NCBI RefSeq assembly: GCF_001632365.1
Contig: NW_024468526.1
Span: 228,882-292,881 of the forward strand
DNA length: 64,000 nt
Source: Laetiporus sulphureus 93-53
Taxonomy: Eukaryota > Basidiomycota > Agaricomycetes > Polyporales > Laetiporaceae
Direction: 5' to 3'
Positions 48,000 to 59,636 of the stretch are shown one piece after another (the stretch's first letter is position 1; the number at the start of each line of letters is the position of its first letter). The notes beneath the pieces are model-generated. The model did no database searches, was not told where the DNA came from, and saw only the letters and a program-made list of their open reading frames with translations. The translations under genes were made by a program, and so were the position numbers.

Positions 48000-50070
48000 T
48001 TAGCGCACAGCCAACACACAGCAATAAATATATCGGCAGTCGTCATTGGGTTCAGGTTTCAGAGCGGGAAATGAACTTTCGGGTTGAGTTTGGGATGCCA
48101 TGGACCGCCGAGTGATGGTGAGCGCTGAGCGTTTGCGCAATGTGATTCCACGATGCACGCTTAAGCATTGGTTCGCTAGACAAGGCGATCCATCTGACCG
48201 GAAACCAGAGAGTGATCGCCGCTCTGCTTCAAATCCTGCGGCTTTGCTGCAGTGACTGGATGCATGCAACTGCCAAGAGGCCGTGAGTAAGGAACATCGA
48301 GGACACTCGAGAAGATTTCTTTTGCTGTGGACGGATTTCGGAAGTCATAGCAGTGCTGCCCCAAATTACCGGGTATAATTTCTCCGTCAGCACATCAGCT
48401 AGCTTCGAACCAATGGCCACGTCCTTGAAGCGCTCCAGAAGCGACCTCGTGGGATTTTCTGTCCAGATGGCGAGGCGAGAGGCATGTGGCATGGAATGCC
48501 TGACGCGCACATCGAGCGCCGCGCTACGGTGAGTGGTGGATCTCCAGTCCACTTTCTGTAGCATTTGTAGATGAGCATCAAGAGGCGCGTGGATGAACAC
48601 CAGCGGAAGCGATACAACAGTGCCGTGCTCATGCCCTGCTCGCCTGAACGCCCCTGCATGATCTGCCTAAGTGAGAATGGCACAGACGCCTGTGCGATGT
48701 CGGCTGTTCGGAAACTGTAGGACGCTGATATCCTGGGCAGAACGATTGTGGTTGACAGTAGGTCGTGGAAGCCGCACAGGTTCTGAGATAAAACCAATGA
48801 TGGCATGTTGAAGAGAATACCGAATGCAAGAAACGATCTATGGTCGGGTCTGTCTAGACGTAGGTTGAGAATTGAAGTTGAAGTCCTGGAAGAAAGCTGT
48901 TCTGGTCCATAGGTCGACAAGCGATACAAGCGTGAGCACAAGAAAAGGAAAGAGACGATCGGATCCCATAGTTTGCCAGGTTAGCAATGTGCTGTGCGGC
49001 GAAGAGAGGATGGATGACGTTTGAGCGTTGTCGTAAAAGTTCGGCGCTACCTATGCTCCGCTCAAGTGCATGCACTGCCTCTCGATTGAGGTACTTTCAC
49101 TCGCAGAGATATAGCCTCCTCAGGAGAGCCAGCGTAAATGCTCTGTGCACGTACGTTCCCGAGAGATACCAACCTGGGCACGCATTGAGCAGAGGACCGC
49201 TGTCATGCTTTAATAATGTCCCTACCGCCAGTTTAGAGTCATCCCACACCAACTGGACCTGCATGAAGCCCTGTTCCGTTATCTCATAGAATTTACAATT
49301 GATTGAGAGGCGGCGAGATGACCATCTGGCTACGCACCAAAAGCGATGCCCTAGTTCAGACAGTAGACTTCACGGTACTGTTGATCGCTCGTCAATAGTC
49401 TTCAAAGTGAGAAACGAACTGAGACATACTGACTCACAAACGAGGTAATACTAATGCTAAACACCGCTCGTTTCTTGAGCGCGACAATCAAAGGCGCGTT
49501 TGAGGATCTGATCAACGGCCATAGCAAAATGTGCTCGTCAGAGTGGGCATAGCTGATGACTGTGCCCCTTCAATAAAGAGAACCATTTCAGATCCTCATA
49601 CTGCCCCTTGACCGGGAAAAGGCGCAACTCAAGCATGGTACTGAGCTGGAATGAATGTATGAACGTCATTGTGATAATTGGCTGGACCGAAAGAAGGACA
49701 AATCCGCCTATAAGACTTTCGGAGGTGTGCATCAGCAGCAAAGGAGCGACGGCCTCCATAGTTGTGTGAACATCGGTCAGATGCAGACGTATGTCAACGA
49801 TGTAGATACGAACAGCGGAACCGTATCGTACCATCTCCGAGTGCAGTGTTCATTAGGTCAGCTCGCGTTTGAAGGCAGCTTGGTGGTTTTCGGAGGAGCA
49901 CAGCCTGTTCACTGTATATTTCCTATGTCTTATGAGCATATAAGTGGACTTTGATGAGAAAGCTCACCATGAAGTCCAAAAGCTCGGTGCACCTACTCTG
50001 GTGGCAAACAATTAAAAATCTATCGCACCAAAGTCAGCGCCGACATTTCGGAAATACATTGTTTATCAAA
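48000..50070 (-). CDS. Probable uncharacterised gene or gene remnant
   Basis: Several minus-strand segments look coding, but I cannot assemble them with confidence. A continuous frame near 49100-49350 reads LGHRFWCVARWSSRRLSINC, then KFYEITEQGFMQVQLVWDDS and KLAVGTLLKHDSGPLLNACP, followed after a likely intron by EAVHALERSIGSAELLRQRS and NVIHPLFAAQHIANLANYG. Upstream, at 49538-49834, is a hydrophobic stretch (ESLIGGFVLLSVQPIITMTF). Downstream, near 48230-48600, is ASRLAIWTENPTRSLLERFK and DVAIGSKLADVLTEKLYPVI. I do not recognise a family. It lies between DUF6533 copies B and C on the same strand. It could be one spliced gene, two genes, or a decaying one; the boundaries given are approximate. 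Confidence 0.3.
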
Positions 50071-50161
50071 TAAATTGTCTTTCCACCGGCGTTCACGCCA
50101 CGCGGACATTGTCGTGGATATTGTCTAGTCGCCATACATTCTTACAAATAACCTCGGCTGA

Positions 50162-51820
50162 TCAATCCACACTACGTTGGGGCTCGGAAGGACCAGCCTC
50201 TATCTCTTCTGTATTTTCACCCATGCGAACCATCTCTACATCACTCGATGATTCGTCAAGGTATTCATCGGCCGGATATTCGTCGGGGATGCCTCCCGTA
50301 CGCGCAGCGAAGACCATGGAGGTGAAGGTGTTCGAATATGTTGTTCCATCTTCTGATGCGTAGCCTCCGCGCAGATTAAGCGTCAACCGTGACAGAAGGA
50401 TGGACGTCATCCTGAAGGACTGTGAATTGAGCTGCAGACCAGAAGCAGACATATGAAGGAAACCGACATAGCTGCCCAGATTGTGAATGGTTCTGTGAAC
50501 TAGAGTACGGCCAGTCAGCCGGATATGATGCCTCCTGATAGGTAGATGACGCACAGAAATAGTATCGACATGGCTGACAGCAATGCTTACCGCGTTGACG
50601 ATGGTCAATATCCTGGCATGCATGATGAGAGGGCGGCCTGCTTGCGACTCGAGGAACTCACGCGAAGTACCACGCCGCTTGACACGTCAATCAAAGTCAG
50701 TAAAAAAAGATAAACACATCACAGGCCGATGCGAACGTACTATCCATGAGCATCAAGCCATGCAGCCGTCGCTTATCGGCACCACTATGCGGTCTCATTC
50801 TCCACCAAGTAAGGAGTAGGACAACAACATCTGCGCAAATAGATGCTGCCCTGCCGCCGATAACCCCTGTTATGGCGAGCCGAGATGAGTCACCGCGACG
50901 ATATACATTTTGCGACTTACAACTTATGAGCCACGTCAGTCTTTGTGTTACATAAAGAACAGGAAACCTTACTTGTCGAATGCACTCTCTGATATCCGCG
51001 TGTTATATAAGCACGTATTTTGATTGTCGGGCAGCGGTTGGACTTGCGGTATTATCACCACGAACGAGTACTGGAAAAGAGTAAGCTCAGCGAATCAACG
51101 TCTGCAATCTGCAGAAAGTGACTCACCATTGTCAGGATCGGATTCACAAGACTTAGGCTCAAAACGAATGCGTAGACTAGCTTGTTTCTGTCGTAAATGG
51201 CGTACATGCGCAATGCCACAAAGGCTAATATCGAGAACGTGAGGTGTAAGCCTGCATCGACGAGACACGTTGACATGCTTACCGGCTGAACTGACCCACA
51301 GGACCGTTCCGAGCACCTCCTGGAAGATAATCGAACCAGTACAGCTAACGGGCATTAGTCGTGAGCCATATTCTCTAACAGCTGATGGTCGCAATGCGTT
51401 ACCTCTGAAAAAATTGTTACAAGTGTCTGAATAATCAATGCGGAGCACTCACCAGCCAGCCAGGCCAACTTGCGTAGGTGATAGTTGAAATTATCGAGGC
51501 GCAGGCGATCATGACTGCAGAATATCTGAGCGCGTAATACAGCCCGGACGCGAACGATATCCTGGTGCTCCACATGTAGCAGTATTCGTCGCCTATAGTC
51601 AGAGCATAGTCGTACAGCACGAGACCTGGAAATTTTGTTCAGTATTCAGGCTGAGAATGGAGAGGTACAGTAGTAACGTGCTCGCAGCTGAGAAATACAA
51701 GCAGTTGGTCTCATGGAAGCTAAATGGATAGCCAGAGTATTAGCCTGTGCTGACAGTATGAACTGAGCAAGCTAGCGCGCACGTTTGCAGGAAAGCCAAG
51801 CCAACGGTCCCTGAACTCAT
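50162..51820 (-). CDS. DUF6533-type seven-helix membrane protein, copy C
   Basis: Start MSSGTVGLAFLQTCALA at 51820. The core domain reads LVLYDYALTIGDEYCYMWST, RISFASGLYYALRYSAVMIA, and CASIISTITYASWPGW. Then come TGSIIFQEVLGTVLWVSSA, FVALRMYAIYDRNKLVYAFV and LSLSLVNPILTM. Further on are YSFVVIIPQVQPLPDNQNTC, VIGGRAASICADVVVLLLTW with LHGLMLMDST, and a C-terminal MTSILLSRLTLNLRGGYASE followed by an acidic tail with EIEAGPSEPQRSVD ending at 50162. Exons are separated by short introns. The arrangement parallels copy B throughout, which supports both models. As with the others, the domain has no assigned biochemical function. Confidence 0.62.
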
Positions 51821-54800
51821 CGTGAGCCTCTCGGGGAGCGAGATACTAAAGCAACTCGCACAGCGGCCTTTTGTGCACGTCCTGGCTCCATGCTCCATCA
51901 TCAATACACCTGCGGATAATGTGATCTGGCCATTAAAGCACGACGCGTCTCTCTGTGTCTCCGCAACATCGTCAACAGCGGCAGCGAAGGAGGATGGCCA
52001 GGCGCCACAGACCCGCCACTTGATCGTCGCCATAGGCGGCGTTGGGTTTCGCCGGAAATAAAACAGGTACGTCCGACATTTCCGCACGCGCGCGTGAGGG
52101 CTGGAACGAATTGTCATCGTGGGCTTGTGGTAGAGTATGCTTCCTGTTGACGCCTTCTAGCTTCATTCGACTACCACGATACTGCCAACAAAACTCTTCA
52201 ATGGAAGCGGTCTCGCATATCATCACTTGCTCTCAATACACGGGCAAACGGTGCTTTTAGTAACTGGTGGAGACGGGCGCCATTCGAAGCCTTCAGACAC
52301 GCCAATGCTGCAATTTGAGTGTACGTGGAGTTGATGAGGGTGGTGAGCAGAGCAATCTATCGCCTAAGTGCTATAGCCGACTGGTCAACTTTCATATATT
52401 GAACAGAACGCAAACGCTTGCAATGCATAGTAATGTTCGGCTCCACTGAGACAGACGGAATGTGGATCATGCGCTTACCTAGCAAATGCTAATGGTCACC
52501 AAGGCCCGGGGGATGGCCATACCTGCATAGATATTGTCCATATGGCAATGACAGGTAACCACTTGCGTGATCGGCAGACACCACAGCTTGCCCGGAACCG
52601 CGCATGCAGACAAATTTACCGCTCCGGGACACTTTGTGTCTGCTGGCCTTCCATGACATCGACACAATATCTGATTGCGCAGCCTTGTCGGCGGGAAATG
52701 CAGAAATCGTGACCGACAGAGCTTCCAGTGCTGGCAGCAGCTCCTTGTAGGCAGACCGTATCCAGCGAGCGGAAGAACGGTGACAGGCCGCATCGGATTC
52801 TTCTTCATGACTATCAAGAGACGCAGGCGATATATGCGTCCGAAGGATTTCGTAGCTGGCAGAGTCACTGCACTTATACGAGTCGCCGGGCACTGGGGAT
52901 GGCCGTGGCAGTGCTGAAGAGGCTGCTTAAGTTCACAGCCACCAACCGACGCGCGCCTGAGTATCTCCCGGTGCGATTCACGCGACAATCAGTTATTCAG
53001 TTGTAAAAAAAAAATGTAAGGATGTCAACGGGACAGCTATATAACAGCGGGAAATGCAGGTTCCTCCCCATCTACCCTATGGCAGCTAAGGGGGCTTCAT
53101 GCGAGAGGCGATACATTGTTTCATACCGTTTGGGGCCCCAGGATCAGGCACGTGCGCATGATCGAGACGAAGCACAAAATCCTACCCCCTCCGCGAAACG
53201 GTGAAACGCAACACGGAAAATGGGATTATACGCAGTCGAGACGATGCACTGCAGGTGGCTATGTCCCCCCATTTCTTCATAACAAATATGCCTATGATAT
53301 TGCAATTGATGCTGTTGCAATGCACGGTGGGCAAGTGACAACGAGGGTTCGCTGCTGGCGGCACCGACACGATTGGATCCGGCCGAGTCGTAGGCAGTGT
53401 TTTGGACACCTTCTCGCCGAGAAAGCTTCAGCGAAGAGGACTGCGCAGCCGGCCCGCTAGTGGTGGGATTTGTTTGCACGGAGTCTGAGACAAGATAACT
53501 GTATCGACGCTCAGCGTCAGATTCGGACGAACGGGCCGCGAGTTACAGCAGGTGTCAGAGTGGCCACACCTACTTATGTAGCCGTACGGTCGAAAAGGGG
53601 GATATGAACAGCCTGTATATCCAAGTTCCATATACAAATCTGGGCATCGACTTGCGCAAAGAGCATAATACGGCTATGCTGCAAGGACGAGGGTAACTAG
53701 ATCTCAATAAGCGACGGTTGTGGAGATGATGGAGGCGAAAGAAGAGATAGGCAGGAGAGGGCTAGCTGCGAGGGAAGTGCAGCCTGGGCACGGCAGAAAG
53801 AACGGGACGTGTTGGCGGGAGGCAGTATGAAGTCAAGTAGCCGATAGAGCCGGAAGCTTGTAGGTAATGAGATTATGGGATCGGCGAGACCTCTCTTGGG
53901 AAATATTGATGAGAGCGCACACATGTACGTCTCAAAAGCTTGCTGCAGAGGCGACATTACAGCGAGATTGCAGAAGACGGGATCCGCAGTGAAGCCAGAG
54001 ATCAGCAAAAAGTATCATCAGCAGCAGCGAAGCCCGAGCACATTCCATCATGTGCTCACCGTCCGTCTGCAATCCAATGTTTTCGCAGGTTAAAAAAAAA
54101 GTGCTGACGAGTTGAGATACGGCCTGAGGACGATCAACGGTGAATTGTTCACGCAAATGACGCCGCGATGCGCGGTGCACGTCTGGGAAGTGAGTATAAA
54201 AATGCCGTCTGTGCGTGGAAAGGGGACGATAAGGATCTTTTTGAATTCCAAACGGCGGGACAGGTGAGGGGCCGTGCGCACCCGTTGGCGGTTGCGAGAG
54301 ATGGAGGGCGATGGCCAAACAAGGCAGGTTCTTACGTTGAGCGTCTTCGCGCGGGTCGTAAGCAGAATTCTTGCATCATGGTAATGAAATGAATGCGCGG
54401 AGATCTCCAGTGAGCTGCTGACGGTGATCTTGAAGGCAGCGAGTCTGATACACGTGGAGGAGCAGGATGGCCCAACTTGGCAGGAGGCTTGCCCGATCAA
54501 TTGCTCGTCTAATTCATTCAGAGAGTCTTATGCCGTTTGTGTCTGAGGAGACCACTCGCGTCTTAGCCGAGGCATACTCGCGCGCTTCCGGCCCCGAGGA
54601 CGATCGAAGCACGCACGGGGAGGACATCGACGCGCTCCTCGTCGCGATCAAAATGAAACAGCGAGGAACCATGACGTTGGCGCTCACGTGAAGAGGAGTA
54701 ACAGTTCCCGATCTGGACGCGTCCTCCCGCCGGCGCGAATCAGGAGGAGGATAACAAGTGCGGTTACTCGCCAGCCTAGGCCCGACTGCCGAATACTTAT

Positions 54801-54968
54801 AGCCTCTACCTTTCCCCGGTTCCTCTCCTCCTCCCCCCCCGTCCTGCCTGCCCTCCGCGTGTATCTCCCTCCGTACTCGTGCATATACACCGCGCTTTAA
54901 ACCTTCATCGTCGCTGTCCGAGTCATCCACGCAACTTACCTCACGCTAGCATCCCACGTACTCACACA
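51821..54968. other. Long stretch without a supported gene
   Basis: About 3.1 kb. A 169-codon minus frame (52479-52988), a 74-codon plus frame (54467-54691) and several others give no recognisable domain and conflict with each other. A TATATAA lies at 53038-53044, with a short 40-codon frame starting near 53082. Poly-A runs occur near 53007 and 54092. The last 150 bp before 54969 are a C/T-rich tract (about 54805-54850) typical of fungal promoters and belong to the trehalose gene. Confidence 0.4.
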
Positions 54969-57900
54969 ATGGACAGCTTCGCCAGTCCGGACGCAGGCAC
55001 GCGCCCTCCCGCCGCAGTCTCCCTCGCCGCAGTGCGTGAGCAGGTCCGCAAGCTCGAGGCCGAGCACCGCGCACAGGGCATAGTCCTTTCCGGCCGCATC
55101 ATCCACGTCTGCCACTACCTCCCCGTTGTCTCCGCACTTACTCCCCGTCCTGCCAGCGCAGCGAAAGTACTGCCAAGCCCGCCGCAGACTCCCCCGGCGC
55201 ACCCATCTGACATCCCGCCCAGCCCAAGCAGCGAGAAGCTCCCGGACGAGAAAGCTCAGGATGACGAGCAAATAATCGAGCAGCCTGTCCCGCAGCAAGC
55301 ACAGGTGGGGACAGACGACCCCCGCACGCGCTGGGCAGTCCGCATGCGCTACGGCCACTCTGCCATGTTTTCAGGCATTGCATCCCTCTCTTCGACGCAT
55401 GAGCAGCTCCTCGTCGGCTGGACCGGCGACATAGTCACTGCACCGCCAATTATCACACCCGTCAATGCTTCCTCTCCCTCGTCCACTCCTCCTCAGCAAG
55501 GTGCAAGCACGCCGTTGGACAGTTTTACTGCTCCCCCGAATGCGAGCGAGCTGCCAACAAAGGTCCCTATGGAACGAATTTCTCTGGAAGAGCGCTCAGC
55601 GCTTGACCCGTGCCTTGTAAAGTATGCTGCTGCGGAGATGAAGGAAGGCTCGAAGCCCACTACATATGTCCCCGTGTGGCTAGACGACGACGACGCGCAT
55701 GGGCACTATGAGGGATACTGCAAACAAAGTGAGTATCTCATACTGACTCATGTGCTGTTTCTCCCTACTTCCCGCGTCTCCTTCACGCTTCCCGGGCGCC
55801 CTCCCATTCTCTTCGCCTGTTCCCGCCCAATTTTGTGTCCGAGGCCTCGAGCCATTCTAGCCGCCCCAATCTCGCGTATCAGTGCGCATACATCCACCGC
55901 TCTGCCATATCCGCGCATCTGGTTCGCTTCGCGTCAGCCAGATGCGAATGCGGACGCATATATGCGCGCTCCGTTTCATCATGGGCCGAGATTGCGTTCG
56001 GAGCTTATCTCGCAGTCCCGGTCTGGATGGAGGACGTGGAGTGTGAACTGATGAGGGGGTGAACGTGGTTGGGCACGTTCATGTCGCTTGGTTTGGAGGC
56101 GCACTTGAATTTGGATATGGAGCCAAGAGCTCGGATTTGGGTGACATGCCGGCCTTGGGCTGGGCTAAGACGAAGGGCGACTAGCGACTGCCAATCTGGT
56201 TTATCGGGCATGATTTTTTCTTTGTATGTTGTGGTTTGCTGCGGGTTGGCTGGTTACAGCCTTTTGCTTTCCTTGCTGGTCTCTATTCGGTCCTGTCAGC
56301 TGCTCTGGTCCCCCTCGCGACGCTCCTTGCCAAGAGACCGACAGTTGTTAGGAAGGAGATGATGCTTTTCCGAGTAATCCGAGTGGGAGAGTGCGTCCTG
56401 TGTACAACGGGAGCTGGGTGGGGTGGGGTGTATACACTTTCAGATATCCCATCTGATCCTTTACGCTTCCCCGTGCCGTTATTGCTCTCCATGCCTCTGC
56501 TACGTCATATATGCCGTAAAATAACATTATACTGACATCACTGCCTTCCACTCAGCTCTCTGGCCGCTCTTCCATTATCTCCTATGGCAAGACGTCGCGA
56601 CGGAGTACGCGTCCGCGGACGCGCATTGGGCGTCATACGCGGCGGTCAATGCGGCGTTTGCGAAGCGGGTGCAGGAGGTGTACCGTCCAGGTGACCTCAT
56701 CTGGATTCACGACTATCACCTGCTTCTCGTACCGTCGCTGCTCCGAACGGCGCTGCCGGAGGTAGCGGTCGGTCTGTTTGTGCACACGCCGTTCCCAAGC
56801 TCTGAGATTTTCAGATGCTTGCCACGAAGGAAGGAGATCTTGGATGGAATGCTGGGGGCGAATTTGATTTGCTTCCAGGTAAGAATTTGACTATCGTCAT
56901 TTTTTTTCACAGGATGAGCAGCTAAAGATGGTGCGCTTACGTACAGACATACTCATATTCGCGTCATTTCACGTCGTCGTGTGTGAGGGTATGTGGGTAT
57001 GAGATCACCCCTACTGGCGGCATCGATGTCATGGGGCATGTTGCGGCGATCGCATACTGCCCGGTGGGCGTCGATGCCGAGCGAGTGGCGAAGGATACGT
57101 GAGTACCCACCGCACCGTTTGCAAGTGCAGCATCTCACTAGAGGAATGTATGCAGCCTTCGTCCGGGCATCAAGCCGAAGTTGGAGGCACTGCGTACTTT
57201 ATATGAGGGCAAGAAGATTATCGTTGGTAGGGACAAGCTGGACGTCGTCAAGGGTGTCGTGCAGAAGGTCTGTCTCCTCAATGCGCACGAGTGTTCGGCG
57301 TACTGACGATCCCCGCTGCAGCTCCGAGCCTTTGAGAAGCTGCTGCAAGACTACCCGCAATGGATCGGCAACGTTGTCTTCATCCAGGTGACCTCGCCCG
57401 CGCTGTCGGACTCGCCGAAGCTCGAGCGGCAGGTGTCGGAGCTCGTCGCGCATATCAATGGCGAGTACGGCTCGTTGGACTTCATTCCGGTGCATCATTA
57501 TCATCAGACGATCAAGAAGGATGAGTTCTATGCGCTGCTATCGGTTGCGGACCTTGGTGTGATTACCCCGTTGAGGGACGGAATGAACACGACGTCGATG
57601 GAGTTTGTGATTGCGCAGGAGCGATCGAAGCATAGCCCGCTTGTCCTTTCGGAGTTCATGGGTATCTCGGGCAATATGTCGGATGCGTTGCAGGTGAATC
57701 CGTGGAACCTCGGGGTGCGCATACATCCATCTCTCATATATGTGTGCACGTTGTTGATGGAAGTGATGTGACTGCAGGAGGTTGCAGCGGCGATGAATCG
57801 TGGGCTGACGATGTCGGAGGAGGAGAAGCTGCGGAGGCACAAGCAGCTATTCAAGACGGTGACGACGCACACGTCGCATACGTGGGCGGCGATGCTCGTG

Positions 57901-59231
57901 AAGATGCTGCTGCAACAGGTTGGACGACAGAACTACGCACGGCAGACACCGCTCATGCCGAAGGACCGTCTTGAGAGCCAGTACCGCAGCGCGAAGAAGC
58001 GGCTGTTTTTGCTCGACTACGATGTGCGTCGCGGCTCTTTTCGTGATCCCTGGATGTGAGTGTACTAATGCGTGCGTATTATAGGGCACACTCGCACCGA
58101 TCGTGCGCGTGCCGAGCGCAGCGGTGCCGTCGCTTGATACGCTGGAGGCACTCGAGCGGCTGACGGAAGACCCCCGGAACGTCGTGTTCATCATCTCGGG
58201 GCGCGACGGCGAGTTCTTGGAGCAGCATCTGGGCCACATCAAGAACCTCGGCATGTCGGCGGAGCATGGCGGCTTCGTGCGCGAGCCGGGTGCGAAGGAG
58301 TGGTCGAACTTTACGGAGAACTTGGATATGAGCTGGATGGATGAGGTCCTAGAGATCTTTAGGTATTATACTGAGGTGGGTTTTGTGATTGTTTGGGTGC
58401 GTGTGTGTGCTAATGGGAGTGTGTATAGCGCACGACTGGGAGCCAGATTGAGGTGAAGAAGAGCTCGATTACGTGGCATTATCGGGCGAGTGACCCAGAG
58501 TGGGGGTACGTGTGTAGGTAATACTGGCGAGATGGTGTCTCATTCTTGTGCAGTTTGTTCCAGTGCCGTCAGTGCCAGGACCTGCTCGAGAACAACTTGG
58601 CCCGTAAGCGGCCGATAGAAGGTCAGTATGGAGAAGACATTGCGAACGTACGGTGCTGATTGTTATCTTTAGTGCTTGTTGGCAAGAAGAACCTCGAGGT
58701 CCGCCCGCTTGCCGTCAACAAGGTTTGTTCCCTTTCGGTCGATTTGTTGTGAAGAATTAGCTAACAGTGATTGTGTTCGTAGGGCGAGATCGTCAAGCGT
58801 ATCCTCTACTACAATCCTGATGCCGAGTTCGTCTTCTGCGCGGGCGACGACAAGGTACGTTAGTGACACCCTAGTTCATTCATTTGTCAATTCACGCCTC
58901 GCAGACTGACGAGGACATGTTCCGCGCCTTGCTGCTCTTCAACGGCAACGGCAGCGGGAACGGCAGCAGCGAGAGCAACGGCGAGGAGAAAAAGGCAATC
59001 CTCCCGGCCCCGCTCTCCGTCACGCTCATTGCAAAAGAACCCGCGAGCCATTTCTCGCCCGTCGAGCTTGCGCTTACCCGCGAGGGGATATTCACCACCG
59101 CGGTCGGCCACAGCAGCAAGCGCACGCTTGCCGCGTGGCACGTCACTAGCCCCGAGGCGGTTATTGAGCTCTTGCTCGATCTCGGTAACATAGCAGCCCA
59201 CGACGTCGACGAGGCGAAGAGTTACCTATGA
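54969..59231 (+). CDS. tps2: Trehalose-6-phosphate phosphatase (Tps2 type)
   Basis: This spliced gene encodes a bifunctional-looking protein with a GT20 trehalose-phosphate-synthase-like region followed by a HAD-family phosphatase, as in Tps2, which removes phosphate from trehalose-6-phosphate. Start MDSFASPDAGTRPPAAVSLA at 54969. The GT20 region includes RPGDLIWIHDYHLLLVPSLL, VGLFVHTPFPSSEIFRCLPR, and YCPVGVDAERVAKDT. It continues with LRAFEKLLQDYPQWIGNVVF, FIPVHHYHQTIKKDEFYALL and TTSMEFVIAQE. The phosphatase starts KKRLFLLDYDGTLAPIVRV, with both catalytic aspartates of the DxD motif present, then RNVVFIISGRDGEFLEQHLG, LGMSAEHGGFV, and FCAGDDKTDEDMFRALL. It ends DEAKSYL. The intact DxDGT argues for active phosphatase rather than the regulatory Tsl1/Tps3 type. 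The first intron (55729-56555) is 827 nt, far longer than the others. Confidence 0.93.
55729..56555 (+). other. Unusually long first intron of tps2
   Basis: The donor GTGAGT follows GGATACTGCAAACAAA, and the acceptor ACTCAG is preceded by a TACTGAC branch-site-like sequence about 20 nt upstream. Splicing joins GYCKQ to TLWPLFHYLLWQD. I see no gene inside. Its size contrasts with the 50-80 nt introns elsewhere in the gene. Confidence 0.75.
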
Positions 59232-59636
59232 TCGATGATCGACGGCCTCGCGGCAATTCCGGCAATGCTCCATCTCCACCAGCCCCCATACATGGCGTTC
59301 TCGACCTCATCTTCATTCCATTCGATTTGTATCGGGTTGCGACAACATACACGGGCTTCGCACACCCGTCGCGGATTGGTGTTATATTGGTTTTGGCACG
59401 GGCAGGTTGTACGAGTGTAATGGCATAGAAGACATCATCATCATCAACTTGTACATTCCCGCAGGGACTTAGTTTCGCACATCATTCACGCAGAATCGAA
59501 CCATAGAGCAGCTAAAGTTGGGTTTGTATTGTAGACGCCAATTTTAGAATCATGGTACGGCACAAGTACATAGCGAGCAAACCACCCCAAGAGAATGCAC
59601 ATAGAATGCACGTCGCTGCTTGAGACACATGCCCAC
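59232..59636. other. Spacer between convergent tps2 and RRM-protein genes
   Basis: About 400 bp hold both 3' untranslated regions. No separate feature is seen. Confidence 0.45.

Noticed and set aside
52479..52988. 169-codon minus-strand frame
   Set aside because: Cysteine- and histidine-rich chance-like composition without motif or splice support; overlaps other open frames equally long.
54467..54930. Overlapping plus (74 codons) and minus (138 codons) frames upstream of tps2
   Set aside because: They overlap each other and the pyrimidine-rich promoter of tps2; neither has a recognisable domain.
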